DNA from: Cyclobacterium amurskyense
Lineage (GTDB): Bacteria > Bacteroidota > Bacteroidia > Cytophagales > Cyclobacteriaceae
Reading direction: 5' to 3'
Assembly (NCBI RefSeq): GCF_001050135.1
Contig: NZ_CP012040.1
Location: forward strand, 5,969,001 to 6,033,000
DNA length: 64,000 nt
A program made the position numbers and the translations under genes. The notes below the pieces were generated by a model. That model was not told where the DNA came from and ran no database searches. It saw nothing but the letters and a program-made list of their open reading frames with translations. Below, one piece after another: positions 42,490 to 52,692 of the stretch (positions within the stretch are counted from its first letter, which is position 1; the number at the start of each line of letters is the position of its first letter).

Positions 42490-44619
42490 CTAAACAGGAA
42501 TTCCTTCCGTTTTTTCCATTCGGTCCCAATTTCTATGCTGAGCAATCGCTTTAATAAAAGCTTCAGGTTCAGCATTAATCAATATTGCTTTATCTTCCTT
42601 AAAATCCTTCACATATGTTTCGTCCAGAAGATGTTCCCCTTCATTGTCCGCAGCAATGGCTTTGCAATGTTTTAAAGCTTCATTAATAAACTTTTTGAAC
42701 TTGGCATTTTTCAACAATGAAGCTACAGACGACTGTCCTCCGGGTATGTACAGTGCATCATACAAAACACTTTCAGTGGTGTTGATGCTTGCATCTACAG
42801 GATGATCCATATCAGAATCACACTTAATAGTACCACCATGTGGAGCAACTATACTCAGTGTAGCATTTTCAGCTTCCAATGCCGTTTTCATTGCTTTAAA
42901 ATCCTTCATATTGAACCCATCTCCAGCCAACAAAGCTACTTTGCGTGTTGCTATGCTGTCAAATTTGGTATTTGATTGGCTTAATGCAGCGGATTTATCA
43001 AGGTAATTCTTTTTAGGACCAGGTTGGTAATCCGCCACGTTTGCATCTGCACCTATGGCTTGATTAATGGGTTGATCTATTTTTTCAGGAACACTTAATC
43101 CTAAATTACCTGCCACTTCCTCTGCCAATCCATTATCAATTTGTGCAATCATCCATAGCATCCTTTCTTGAATGTGTTTGTGGTTACATTTCCCTAATTC
43201 AAAGGAATAGGCATTGGCCACATGCTTTTTTTCCCAATCTGCTAAACTTCTGTAAAAGAGAGCTGGCTGAGAAAAGAAATCATTAAAACTTTCACTTCTC
43301 CCTCTTATTTTTTTTCCATCAATTCTTTCCTCATAAGAAGAAAAAGCTCCTTCTGCTATTTTAGAAAGATGAGGGCATCCTCCTCCAAGTGTATTAGGAA
43401 AGTAAGCAGTTTGGCCTTTAGGTATTTCGGTCTGCATGTGTCCATCGCGTTGGTTATGGTGCGACTTGGCTAAAGGCTGATTGATGGGTATTTGATGGAA
43501 ATTTGGGCTTCCTAATCTGGAAAGCTGTGTATCACGATAAGAAAACAATCGTCCCTGAAGTAAAGGGTCATTGGTAAAATCAATTCCAGGCACAATATTT
43601 CCAGGCAAGAATGCCACCTGTTCTGTTTCTGCGAAAAAATTCTCCGGGTTCCTATTCAAAGTCATCTTGCCGATAATCTTTACAGGAACCATCTCTTCGG
43701 GAATCAATTTGGTAGCATCTAATAGGTCGAAGTCATATTTATGTTCGTCTGCCTCTGGTACGATTTGAACCCCAAGCTCCCATTCTGGAAATTGGCCGGA
43801 TTCGATTGCGTCCCAAAGGTCTCTTCTGTGAAAATCAGAATCTGCTCCACTTATCTTTGTTGCCTCATCCCAGGTAACCGAGTGCACTCCTAATAATGGT
43901 TTCCAGTGAAATTTCACGAAATGTGCTTCTCCTTTTTCATTGACAAGACGGTAAGTATGAATTCCAAACCCTTCCATCATCCTTAGACTTCTAGGAATGG
44001 CCCTATCACTCATTACCCAAATCTGATTGTGTAAGGTTTCCGGCGTAAGCGATATGAAGTCATAAAAAGTATCATGGGCCGAAGCCGCTTGAGGTATCTC
44101 TTTGTTGGGCTCTGGCTTCACTGCGTGAATAAGATCAGGAAATTTCATGGCGTCCTGAATAAAGAAGATCGGCATGTTATTGCCCACCAAATCCCAGGTT
44201 CCCTCTTCTGTATAAAATTTCACGGCAAAACCACGAACATCTCTTGCAAGATCAGTTGACCCTTTAGAACCGGCAACAGTTGAAAACCTTACAAAAACAG
44301 GCGTTTTTCTATTTGGATCTGTAAATATTCCTGCTTTGGAATATTGGCTAATGCTGTCATACAACTCAAAATACCCATGCGCCCCACTCCCTCTGGCATG
44401 GACAATTCGTTCTGGAATCCTTTCGTGGTCAAAACTGGTAATCTTTTCTCTAATGATAAAATCCTCCAAAAGTGTCGACCCTCTGACGCCGGCTTTTAGT
44501 GAGTTATTGGTATCATTAACCTTTACACCTTGCCTGGTAGTAAGCGCTTGGTCTTTAGGGTCTTTTGTAAACTTTTCTAGTTGGTCTTCTTTTGCTGTTT
44601 TATGTTCCTTATTTTTCAT
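42490..44619 (-). CDS. katE: Large-subunit (KatE/HPII-type) haem catalase
   Basis: The 709-residue protein is a clade 2 catalase. The catalytic histidine is His74 in RIVHARGSGAHGYFELYD. The haem-ligating tyrosine is in GRLFSYRDTQLSRLGSPNF, and QRDGHMQTEI is typical. A C-terminal flavodoxin/DJ-1-like domain begins near residue 555 (KVALLAGDGFNMKDFKAMKT) and includes YIPGGQSSVASLL, as in E. coli HPII. It breaks down hydrogen peroxide in the cytoplasm. It is a single-gene unit close to several stress-linked genes. Confidence 0.95.
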   Translation of the reverse strand: MKNKEHKTAKEDQLEKFTKDPKDQALTTRQGVKVNDTNNSLKAGVRGSTLLEDFIIREKITSFDHERIPERIVHARGSGAHGYFELYDSISQYSKAGIFTDPNRKTPVFVRFSTVAGSKGSTDLARDVRGFAVKFYTEEGTWDLVGNNMPIFFIQDAMKFPDLIHAVKPEPNKEIPQAASAHDTFYDFISLTPETLHNQIWVMSDRAIPRSLRMMEGFGIHTYRLVNEKGEAHFVKFHWKPLLGVHSVTWDEATKISGADSDFHRRDLWDAIESGQFPEWELGVQIVPEADEHKYDFDLLDATKLIPEEMVPVKIIGKMTLNRNPENFFAETEQVAFLPGNIVPGIDFTNDPLLQGRLFSYRDTQLSRLGSPNFHQIPINQPLAKSHHNQRDGHMQTEIPKGQTAYFPNTLGGGCPHLSKIAEGAFSSYEERIDGKKIRGRSESFNDFFSQPALFYRSLADWEKKHVANAYSFELGKCNHKHIQERMLWMIAQIDNGLAEEVAGNLGLSVPEKIDQPINQAIGADANVADYQPGPKKNYLDKSAALSQSNTKFDSIATRKVALLAGDGFNMKDFKAMKTALEAENATLSIVAPHGGTIKCDSDMDHPVDASINTTESVLYDALYIPGGQSSVASLLKNAKFKKFINEALKHCKAIAADNEGEHLLDETYVKDFKEDKAILINAEPEAFIKAIAQHRNWDRMEKTEGIPV

Positions 44620-44987
44620 GATAAGATTTTTAAAGGGTTAAAGAAATCAAATCTAATAGGACAATAAGAAAAAATATAGCTCAAAAGATTTATATATTAC
44701 CTCAATCAAATTACAAGATTGGTTTTAAATAATATAAGCCTTTAATTATTCTTAAAAACACAGCATTTAAACTTTAAAAGCTTACTATTAATTTTGGATT
44801 TCATAGTGTTTAACAAAGTCAATTGCACCAGATTTATTTAATTTAAAATTTATATTTTACTCTCCTTTCTATTTTACTGAAAAGAAATAACAAAGGTTTG
44901 GTGAGTTAATAATGAGTTTTTTCTATAAACATAATTTTGAATAGCAAGTTTCTATTTAAGAATACAAAAAAATTCTAATTGGTCAAT

Positions 44988-45203
44988 TAAACCCGAAATA
45001 TGCAATAGACAATCTATTACGTGCTGAAATCGCTTCAAAATCAGCCACTTCGTTGCTGTTTTCAATTTCACCATAGCGGTGCTATGCTAAAATTGAAAAC
45101 AGCCTGATTTTCTTGCGATTGCAACACTTCCCGTAAACACGGGACAGGCTTCACCCCTGACTATTGTCAGGACGGAGGAATTCTATTACATAATCCGGGT
45201 TAA
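44988..45203 (-). mobile_element. TIR element copy 7, target duplication TAA
   Basis: The 210-bp element (44991-45200) lies between the divergent catalase and topoisomerase genes, in reverse orientation, with TAA on both sides. It ends 32 bp before the topoisomerase start codon. It differs from copy 6 at one internal block, reading TTGAAAACAG in place of CTCCAAACAA. Confidence 0.88.
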
Positions 45204-45235
45204 AAACAGTCCCAAAAGGCGAAATTATAAGTACA

Positions 45236-46246
45236 ATGGATACAATCAGAGAAATAGATGATTCAGCGCTCTGCATTTTTAGAAAGAAATGGGCTCGGGG
45301 ATTCAGATTCATTGATGAAAATGGGAAAGTTATTAAGGATAAAAAGAAATTAAAACGGCTAAAAAACCTTGTAATCCCTCCCATGTGGGAAGAAGTAAGG
45401 ATTTGTCGCTTTGAGGATGGGCACATACAAGCTACTGGAAGAGACAAAAAAGGCAGAAAGCAATACATCTACCATTCTATCTATGAACAAAAATGCCAAG
45501 AAGAGAAATTCAATAAAATGTCCAGTTTCGCAATGGCATTACCTGGAATCCGTAAAAAGGCCTATAAAGCTTTAAAAGCAAAGGAATGGAATAAAACAAA
45601 AGTACTTGGACTGATGGTATTGATCCTGGATGAATATGGAATCCGAATTGGAAATAAATACTATCAATCCAGTAATGAAACCATTGGGTTGACGACCTTG
45701 CGAAGAAAGCACATGAAAATCGAAGGTGATGGGCTTGTATTTCATTATACTGGAAAAAGTAAAATTGAACGTAAAGTGTTGATAGACGATGCTGAACTAA
45801 TTAAATTAATAAAGGAATCAGCAGAGCTTCCTGGGTATGAAATATTTCGTTACCAGGATGAATCCGGAAATTTCCAAGCTGTAGACAGTGATGAAGTAAA
45901 TCAGTTTATTAATGAAAATATGGGCGAAGAGTATTCTAGTAAATACTTTCGTACTTGGGCAGCCTGCAGGTTAGCTGTAGAATATTACCCTAAAGCATGG
46001 AAAGAACTTAAAAAATCAAAGCGCAAGAAATTTAGCAATATCCTTATAAAAATGGTGGCTTCAGAATTGGGCAACACTCCTACGGTTTGTAAAAACTATT
46101 ACGTACACCCGGCTATTTTTAATGAAATTGATCAACAAACCCTGCCTAATCCTAATCCATTCAAACCAACAAAGAGTCTCTATAACTTATCTAATAGCGA
46201 AAAACTCGCCCTAAAAATTATTGAAAAAGCCTCCTCCGAAAAGTGA
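45236..46246 (+). CDS. Type IB DNA topoisomerase (poxvirus-like)
   Basis: The 336-residue protein matches the bacterial poxvirus-type topoisomerase IB. The N-terminal domain has WARGFRFIDENGKVI and HIQATGRDKKGRKQYIYH. The catalytic domain has RIGNKYYQSSNETIGLTTLRRKH with conserved arginine and lysine residues, and the nucleophile tyrosine region is GNTPTVCKNYYVHPAIF. It relaxes supercoils by a transient 3'-phosphotyrosyl link. It is encoded in a neighbourhood of stress proteins, which is common for this family. Confidence 0.93.
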   Translation: MDTIREIDDSALCIFRKKWARGFRFIDENGKVIKDKKKLKRLKNLVIPPMWEEVRICRFEDGHIQATGRDKKGRKQYIYHSIYEQKCQEEKFNKMSSFAMALPGIRKKAYKALKAKEWNKTKVLGLMVLILDEYGIRIGNKYYQSSNETIGLTTLRRKHMKIEGDGLVFHYTGKSKIERKVLIDDAELIKLIKESAELPGYEIFRYQDESGNFQAVDSDEVNQFINENMGEEYSSKYFRTWAACRLAVEYYPKAWKELKKSKRKKFSNILIKMVASELGNTPTVCKNYYVHPAIFNEIDQQTLPNPNPFKPTKSLYNLSNSEKLALKIIEKASSEK

Positions 46247-46317
46247 TTTTGGTAAATATTACTCTTCTAAAATTATAAAATCTTATTAAGCCAAAACCAT
46301 GAACAAACCGTATTATA

Positions 46318-47193
46318 TCATTTAAAAAAACGATTCCATAACCACTTTAATAAAACCACAAAAGGGAGAATTACTGCTCCTACAATCAATCCTATAATAA
46401 ACTCCTGAAGTATAGAGGGTAGCGCAGGTATCAAATGGTGAAAGAAATCAATATTGTGTACAAAAATACCTCCGGCTACCAAAAGCAAGGCAATGGTACC
46501 TATCACTGACAAACTTTTTATTACAAGAGGTAATGCTTTCACCAATAGCTTTCCGAAAAAATCAGAAAGGCTTTTCTCCTCCTCATTGTAAGAGATCAAT
46601 TTGTAACCGAAGTCATCCATCCTAATTATTACTGCTACAATTCCATAAACACCTGCAGTAGCTAATACTGCAATAAAAGAAACCACCAAAATCTGAACCC
46701 AAATTACTTCTTGAATCACTGTCCCTAAAGCAATAATTACAATCTCCACCGATAAAATAAAGTCCGTAAAAATGGCAGATTTTATTTTATCATTTTCTGA
46801 GGCTAAAATTTCTTCTTCAGTTAATTTTTGACTCAATAGTTCAGGTTTATGGTGCTTATGTCCAGCGAGGAATTCATATACTTTCTCAGCTCCTTCGTAG
46901 GCCAAATAAAGACCGCCCAATAGCAATACAATGGTAATTACCTTAGGTAAGAATGCACTTAGCAAAAATGCAGCCGGCAAAATGATTAATTTATTAACAA
47001 AAGAACCTTTTGTAATGGCCCATAATACTGGAATTTCACGAGATGCGATAAAACCTGATGATTTCTCAGCATTTACGGCTAGGTCATCTCCTAATATACC
47101 CGCCGTTTTTTTAGCTGCTACTTTACTCATTGTAGCCACATCATCCATAAGCATAGCTATGTCATCCAATAATGCAAAAAAACCTGAAGCCAT
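46318..47193 (-). CDS. DUF808 (YedI-type) inner membrane protein
   Basis: The 291-residue protein begins MASGFFALLDDIAMLMDDVA, a segment strongly kept in the family, followed by KKTAGILGDDLAVNAE. Several membrane helices follow (IILPAAFLLSAFLPKVITIV, ILVVSFIAVLATAGVYGIVAV and LIVGAVILPFVVLLKWL). The family occurs widely with unknown function and is often found among stress-related genes. It is convergent with the topoisomerase gene, 71 bp away. Confidence 0.92.
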   Translation of the reverse strand: MASGFFALLDDIAMLMDDVATMSKVAAKKTAGILGDDLAVNAEKSSGFIASREIPVLWAITKGSFVNKLIILPAAFLLSAFLPKVITIVLLLGGLYLAYEGAEKVYEFLAGHKHHKPELLSQKLTEEEILASENDKIKSAIFTDFILSVEIVIIALGTVIQEVIWVQILVVSFIAVLATAGVYGIVAVIIRMDDFGYKLISYNEEEKSLSDFFGKLLVKALPLVIKSLSVIGTIALLLVAGGIFVHNIDFFHHLIPALPSILQEFIIGLIVGAVILPFVVLLKWLWNRFFK

Positions 47194-47419
47194 GTAGTAT
47201 TTGTTTAAAATGATTTAATTAATGTAAAATGTATTTTATTAATCCTCACTATCTTCCTTAAACCTAAGGACTAAAGGAAATAAATAATATTATTTCCAAC
47301 CACCAATTTTATACCTCGGTTCCAATTTACTTGAATAAGACAAACAATTAATTTTTTGAGTTCATTCAAAAATTAAGAACTAGGTATCTTGTACCAGATT
47401 TAAAACAAACAATTTTGAT

Positions 47420-47581
47420 ATGCTTAAATGGACAATCATATTCTTTCTATCAGCAATTCTTGCAGCAATGTATGGTTTTGGAGGTTTAGCCGAAGGTGCA
47501 GAAGATGTGGCGAAAGTAATGTGTTTTATCTTTACTGGTATGGTTTTTGGATCACTATTTTCAAATTTTAAAAGAATTTGA
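47420..47581 (+). CDS. DUF1328 (YtjA-type) small membrane protein
   Basis: The 53-residue product starts at ATG 47420 and reads MLKWTIIFFLSAILAAMYGF, then GGLAEGAEDVAKVMCF, ending in SNFKRI. MLKWTIIF and the GFGG turn between two helices are diagnostic of DUF1328. It is shorter than usual cut-offs but clearly real. A paralogue lies at 61933-62094. It is probably an envelope stress protein; its function is unknown. Confidence 0.88.
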   Translation: MLKWTIIFFLSAILAAMYGFGGLAEGAEDVAKVMCFIFTGMVFGSLFSNFKRI

Positions 47582-48082
47582 AGCGATTTGGAAAACTATT
47601 AGGCCTAAGAGAATCAACAGGGCAATAAATTGAAAAGATAAAACTTAACTTTCCTGCTATCACTGCCTTATAACCAATTTATGTAATGGCATACTTTTCT
47701 TTTTCAATAAGTTCAGCCCAAATCGTATATTTTGCATTGAAACTAATGGGAAGTAATCTCAATTAGTCTAAAGTTTTAAAAATCCAATTGAGCCTATTTC
47801 TTAGGCGTGGTAAAATTGGAGTATACGGTCCTACTAAGGTCCTGGTGTATTTTGGTTTCATGCAGATTGGAGGTATCAATACCTCAAAAAGCCAATGGCG
47901 GTGCATTCCCTATTCAGTAAGTTAGCCCCCATATGTAGTGCTTTTAAAGTTATTTTTAGAAAGAGTCAAAAGCACTAAGCAATAAGATTTTAAATGCTTA
48001 TTTGATATTATTACGATACCAGACACCAACCTTAAAGTAGGACTTGGGTTATATAAATTATAATATTCTAACCAAACAAAAA
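47582..48082. other. Gene-free region between DUF1328 and DUF421 genes
   Basis: About 500 bases with no convincing coding frame on either strand, no copy of the repeat family and no strong terminator. It probably holds the DUF421 promoter. Confidence 0.45.
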
Positions 48083-48604
48083 ATGGAAAGCTTGTTTACA
48101 ACCACCTGGACCTCAATTGCCTTAATGGCAATAACTGCTTTAGGAATCTATATTTCTGTTATTTTACTTACTAGGATTAGCGGTAAGCGAAGCTTTTCAA
48201 AAATGTCGAGTTTTGATTTTGCAATGACAGTAGCTGTGGGCTCCATTATAGCCACAACCATCCTTTCTTCAACAGTTAATTTAACTGAAGGGGTATTCGG
48301 TTTAGTGATTGTCTATTTTTTACAAATTTCAATAGCCCTGGCTAGAAGAAATAAGTTTATAGAAAACATTGTAGACAACACGCCGCTATTGTTAATGGAT
48401 GGTGAAAAAATATTGGACTACAATTTAAGAAAAGCGAGGGTCTCTGAAAGTGATCTTCGCTCAAAACTTCGTGAAGCAAACGTAACACAATTGTCTCAAG
48501 TAAGGGTGGTTATTTTCGAAACTACGGGTGATATCTCAGTTCTTCATTCTCAGGAGGATCAACCAATTGATTTATGGCTAATGAAAGATGTGGATAGGGT
48601 CTAA
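48083..48604 (+). CDS. DUF421 (YetF-type) membrane protein
   Basis: I chose the ATG at 48083 (MESLFTTTWTSIAL); an upstream start at 48044 would add 13 polar residues. The protein of about 173 residues has three membrane helices (IALMAITALGIYISVILLT, FAMTVAVGSIIATTILSS and VFGLVIVYFLQISIALA). The soluble C-terminal DUF421 domain has LLMDGEKILDYNLRKARVSE and VFETTGDISVL-type strands. Relatives occur in spore and stress regulons. Here it stands alone among stress genes. Confidence 0.9.
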   Translation: MESLFTTTWTSIALMAITALGIYISVILLTRISGKRSFSKMSSFDFAMTVAVGSIIATTILSSTVNLTEGVFGLVIVYFLQISIALARRNKFIENIVDNTPLLLMDGEKILDYNLRKARVSESDLRSKLREANVTQLSQVRVVIFETTGDISVLHSQEDQPIDLWLMKDVDRV

Positions 48605-48864
48605 GTTTTATTCGCCTCATTGATCAAGTAAGAAAAAACTAATTTCCCCCAACTTGAAATAGCCCAATACTTCAGTACCTACGGTAAACCAAAAATAAAC
48701 CATCGCATAATCAAAACTCCCTATTGCTAAATCTACTTTCTCACCGTTGTAATCAACCATGACAATTGGTCACTATTATATAAAGCGAGCTAACTTGAAC
48801 AAATGGCCTTGGAGTTTCACTACTTTGATCTGCTTTAGATTTTCGAGCTCAATAGTCGGAGTAT
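48605..48864 (-). pseudogene. Possible decayed coding region with a 47-codon open stretch
   Basis: On the minus strand, TPTIELENLKQIKVVKLQGH is readable in one frame and ends at a stop. Further on, an ATG at 48758-48760 opens 47 codons to a TGA at 48617-48619 (VDYNGEKVDLAIGSFDYAMV, then FTVGTEVLGYFKLGEI). The pieces look like fragments of one gene broken by frameshifts, but I cannot identify a family and the frames may be chance. Confidence 0.3.
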
Positions 48865-48918
48865 AACATAAAAAAACAGACATACCCTTAGTTCTGAATG
48901 TGCCTGTTTTTTTATGTT
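48865..48918. terminator. Bidirectional terminator left of the PA2169-type gene
   Basis: AACATAAAAAAACAG at 48865-48879 pairs with CTGTTTTTTTATGTT at 48904-48918. Both directions have an A- or T-rich tail. It lies 18 bp after the stop of the leftward gene. Confidence 0.82.
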
Positions 48919-48935
48919 CCCGTATATTTCCCAAA

Positions 48936-49388
48936 TTATTCCACTATATCTTTCAGTGATTTTATTTGCTCCAGATCCGTTCTGATTTTAATGGCATGAT
49001 TCTGAATTATTTGATCTAACATTATTGGTAAATGTTGGACTTCCAATAATTCTTCATACTCTTCTAAAGCAGCCTTATCCCCTCGGATAGCCTCCTCAAG
49101 CATTTCAGCATCATTGTTTCCTGCTATAAATGATTTTGCATCCATCCATGCACGATGAATGGAACCAGTAAAACTACCTTCTGTATTCATTTCATCAAAA
49201 TTGGCTGCCAATTCTCTTTTCAATCTTAAATTAAAATCCCTGCGTTCATTTGACCTTTTTAGGAAAAAGCTTCTTAGTTCAGGGTTTTTTGTATTTGCGG
49301 CAGCCGTTGCATATCCTTTCTCCGCATCCTTATTTTTTTCTAAAATCTCAGAAAGTTGAATGTTCAGTTTATTATTTTCCCTATCCAT
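48936..49388 (-). CDS. PA2169-type four-helix-bundle protein (DUF2383)
   Basis: The 150-residue protein is all-helical, with a ferritin-like arrangement. EILEKNKDAEKGYATAAAN, LRSFFLKRSNERRDFNLRL, AEMLEEAIRGDKAALEEYEE and LDQIIQNHAIKIRTDLEQIK are the four helices. The second helix, with R/E pairs, fits the PA2169/DUF2383 family, which is frequent in stress clusters. It has no signal peptide. Its exact role is unknown. Confidence 0.88.
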   Translation of the reverse strand: MDRENNKLNIQLSEILEKNKDAEKGYATAAANTKNPELRSFFLKRSNERRDFNLRLKRELAANFDEMNTEGSFTGSIHRAWMDAKSFIAGNNDAEMLEEAIRGDKAALEEYEELLEVQHLPIMLDQIIQNHAIKIRTDLEQIKSLKDIVE

Positions 49389-49535
49389 CTTGTTTTGTTT
49401 TTGAAATTAATAAAGGCTTAAATTTAAACGTAAAAACCCTTAACTATTAACTTCAAAAAATACTTTATTGACTTATAAGAAAATACTTTATAGTTAATTT
49501 AAAATAAAAACCATAACATAACTAAACAACAAACT

Positions 49536-49754
49536 TGAACCCGGATTATGTAATAGGATTTCTCCGTCCTGACAATAGTCAGGGGTGAAGCCTGTCCCGT
49601 GTTTACGGGAAGTGTTGCAATCGCAAGACAATCAGGCTGTTTGGATATTATAGCATAGTACTGCTATGGTGAAATTGAAAACAGCAACGAATTGGCTGAT
49701 TTTGAAGGGATTTCAGCACGTAATACAGATTGTCTATTGCATATTTCGGGTTGA
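49536..49754 (+). mobile_element. TIR element copy 8, target duplication TGA
   Basis: The 213-bp element (49539-49751) has TGA on both sides and is complete at both ends. It differs from copy 1 by several substitutions and an extra CA in GTAATACAGATTG near the right end. It lies in the leader region of the PA2169-type gene, 148 bp upstream of its start. Confidence 0.87.
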
Positions 49755-49892
49755 ACCAACACAGCTCATTTAAAACCAATCAAGATATTTTTAATTATAA
49801 GGGTTTAGAGAACTGGAAAGAAAGATAGAAGGAAATGTTTGCTATTAAAGCAGTTAAAAAAATACAATCTGATTTTGAAAGTGCGCAAATGG

Positions 49893-52427
49893 TTAGGAAT
49901 GTTTTTCTGGCAGGATAACAGTAAAGGTAGTTCCTATCCCTTCCTCACTTTTAGTTGTAACCATGCCCTTATGATTACTGATAATCTTTTTCACAATAGC
50001 CAAGCCAATGCCTGTGCCCTCATATTCGTGTTTACCGTGTAACCTTTGAAAAACTTCAAATATTTTTCCTTCCGTACCTTTGGGTAAGCCAATGCCATTA
50101 TCTTCGACCTGAATGGCAAAGTATTTTTTATTCTGATTTAAATTTAATTTGGACAATTGATTTGAGACAACTTCCGACGCCCTAATGCTAATTTCAGGAG
50201 CCACATTTTTCCTTGAGAATTTAATGGCATTATTTAATAGGTTTGAAAAAACTTGACGCATCTGAAATAAAATGGCTTCAATTTCAGGAAGCTTTTCAAC
50301 AGTTACCTTAGCATTAGATTGCTCAATTATACTATTGGATTCTTCAAGGACTTGTGCTAAAACATCATTTAAATCAATGGATTCATATTTAGTAATATCA
50401 TCATTAGAACGAGAAAAGGTTAGCAAATCATCAATAAGGATCCGCATTCTACTGGCAGCAAATGAAATTTTATCAAAATGATTTTTCCCTTTATCAGTAA
50501 GCCTCTCCACCTCATTTTCCATGATTACAGAAGAATACATTTGTATTTTCCGCAATGGTTCCTGAAGATCATGACTCGACACATAAGCAAACGATTGTAG
50601 CTCTTCATTTGCAATTTCAAGTTTAGCAACAGAATCCTGCAATTTGTCATTTGACTCAAGCAGGAGTTTTGTTCTTAAATCTACCTGACTTTCCAATTCC
50701 TTTGTGAAGTTTTCAAGCCTTTTTCTGGACAAGACTTGATCTGTAACATCAGTAGCTGTAACAATCACTCCTGAAATAGTACCATCAATTTCAGACAAGG
50801 GTAGGTAATGGTAATCCAAAAAGAATTCTTTCTCTATACCACCTGAGTTAATGACAGCTTTAGAGGCATTGCTTTTCACCCCATTTCCTGTACTCAACAC
50901 ATATTGAAGCTCATCCAAATACTTCTGATTTGTTAATTCTGGAAAAACTTCCACCAATCGCTTTCCTTCGACCTCCTCCCACTCTCTATTCCACAGATGG
51001 CTTAGCATCCGATTATTCGCCATTTCAATTTTCAATTCTTTCCCCCTTAAAATGGCCATGGCAATTGGGGAATGCTGCATGTGTTTTCTAAACTGACTTT
51101 CATTTTCAGCCAATGCATTTTTTGCTTCAACAAAATCAGTAACCTCATTGGTTACTAACATTACTTCGACAACTTCTCCAGCAAAAAATGTAATCGGCTG
51201 AATAATAAAATTGAAATAAGTGTTTTCAATTTCTCCATCTCTTTTTATAGATACCTGAAATTCAGTACCACGGGTAGGTTTTTGTTTATTGAAAACCTCT
51301 TCAAACAAATGAGAGACAGTGCCTCTAACTTCGGGCATTGCTTCAAAAAGTTTTTTACCTACAAAATTATTGGCATCCCTATCTACAAATTTTAACATTG
51401 CATTGTTTGCCATTATATTAACCAAATCCCGCCCTTTAAAAATGGCTATTCCCACAGGTGCTTTGAAAACAATATCTCTAAAATGCTGCTCTTGTTTTTT
51501 TATTTGGGCATTGGCGAGCTTTAACTTTTTTTCATAGCGAACTTGCTCAGACACATCCTGCAAAGTACCATTAAAGTGAACCGGCTCCTGAGCATTATTA
51601 AATCGGACTCTCCCTTTTGCACGAACAATTCTAACTTTATTAGTCATATCATTCCTTATGGAAAAAGTATCTGAAAATTTACCATTATTTAGACCTATCA
51701 AGGCTTTTTTTATGGAACCTAAAACCCTATCGATATCCTCTGGAACAATTGCCTTTAGGGCATTTTCCAATTTAACGGCCTTACCCTTTGGAATCCCCAG
51801 CCACTCCATTAATCGGTCATTCCCTTTAAATGTATCCAATAATGGATTAAAATCCCAGGCGCCTAATTCCGCAGCATCAATAGCAAAGGCAAGTTGACTT
51901 TCACTCTCTTGGAGCTGTTTTAAATTATTCACAGCATCGGTTGTTTCTATGCATGTAATTAAAATCCCCTCCGTCTCTTCATTATCTCCTATAAGCACAC
52001 TATAACTAAAAGTCCAATAAACATCTTCCATCTTTCCATTTCTGAAAATGGAAACAAGCTGATTTTCATGCCAAGTTGGATCACCTGTGTGCCAGACGTT
52101 CTTGATTTCTTTTAACAAAGTATGCACCAATTCAGGGAAGGCCTCTTCAAATCGCTGACCTAAGATAATTGGATGTTTTCCATCCTTTCCCAAACTAGGG
52201 CGATAAGCATCATTGTAAAAACAATAATGCTCTTCACCCCAAAGAATAAAATTAGGAAATGCTGTTTTCAGCATACTGCTTACAGCCAATTTTAATGACA
52301 AGGGCCAATTTTCGGGAATTCCTAAAGGATGATCCTTCCAGTCTTTATTGCCTATCATCCACCCCATCTCTCCGCCATTATGCAGAAATTTAGGGATTGA
52401 TTCAATATCTCTGTTGTTTACATTCAT
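49893..52427 (-). CDS. Multi-PAS sensor histidine kinase
   Basis: The 844-residue protein has no membrane helix and is probably soluble. Four PAS-like domains precede the kinase. The first is near residues 30-160 (LWGEEHYCFYNDAYRPSLGK), the second near 180-290, the third near 325-440 and the fourth near 455-575 (HMQHSPIAMAILRGKELKIE). The phosphoacceptor is in YVSSHDLQEPLRKIQ near residue 619. The ATP domain has NLLNNAIKFSRKN, VEDNGIGLP and GTGIGLAIVKKI. No receiver is fused; the stand-alone receiver at 52693-53130 is the obvious partner. Confidence 0.93.
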   Translation of the reverse strand: MNVNNRDIESIPKFLHNGGEMGWMIGNKDWKDHPLGIPENWPLSLKLAVSSMLKTAFPNFILWGEEHYCFYNDAYRPSLGKDGKHPIILGQRFEEAFPELVHTLLKEIKNVWHTGDPTWHENQLVSIFRNGKMEDVYWTFSYSVLIGDNEETEGILITCIETTDAVNNLKQLQESESQLAFAIDAAELGAWDFNPLLDTFKGNDRLMEWLGIPKGKAVKLENALKAIVPEDIDRVLGSIKKALIGLNNGKFSDTFSIRNDMTNKVRIVRAKGRVRFNNAQEPVHFNGTLQDVSEQVRYEKKLKLANAQIKKQEQHFRDIVFKAPVGIAIFKGRDLVNIMANNAMLKFVDRDANNFVGKKLFEAMPEVRGTVSHLFEEVFNKQKPTRGTEFQVSIKRDGEIENTYFNFIIQPITFFAGEVVEVMLVTNEVTDFVEAKNALAENESQFRKHMQHSPIAMAILRGKELKIEMANNRMLSHLWNREWEEVEGKRLVEVFPELTNQKYLDELQYVLSTGNGVKSNASKAVINSGGIEKEFFLDYHYLPLSEIDGTISGVIVTATDVTDQVLSRKRLENFTKELESQVDLRTKLLLESNDKLQDSVAKLEIANEELQSFAYVSSHDLQEPLRKIQMYSSVIMENEVERLTDKGKNHFDKISFAASRMRILIDDLLTFSRSNDDITKYESIDLNDVLAQVLEESNSIIEQSNAKVTVEKLPEIEAILFQMRQVFSNLLNNAIKFSRKNVAPEISIRASEVVSNQLSKLNLNQNKKYFAIQVEDNGIGLPKGTEGKIFEVFQRLHGKHEYEGTGIGLAIVKKIISNHKGMVTTKSEEGIGTTFTVILPEKHS

Positions 52428-52692
52428 AAAAGCCAGGCACTAATTATTTCGCATTATCTTTCAACATTTAATGATTAAGAATAGGATACAAAAACAATCA
52501 TTTCATAATAAATTTTCAGGTAGGGAAATTGAATTCTTTAGAATTTGAAAAGCCCTGATCCCCACTAATACAGATTGATTTAGGGTTTTAAAACAGAGAA
52601 AAAAGTATTGGTAAATAGAGAAATACTTAAAGACGTTTATAGAACCAAACAATCATCTTTTCGCTCTTTGCTGTTTTTTTACTTTACAATTC

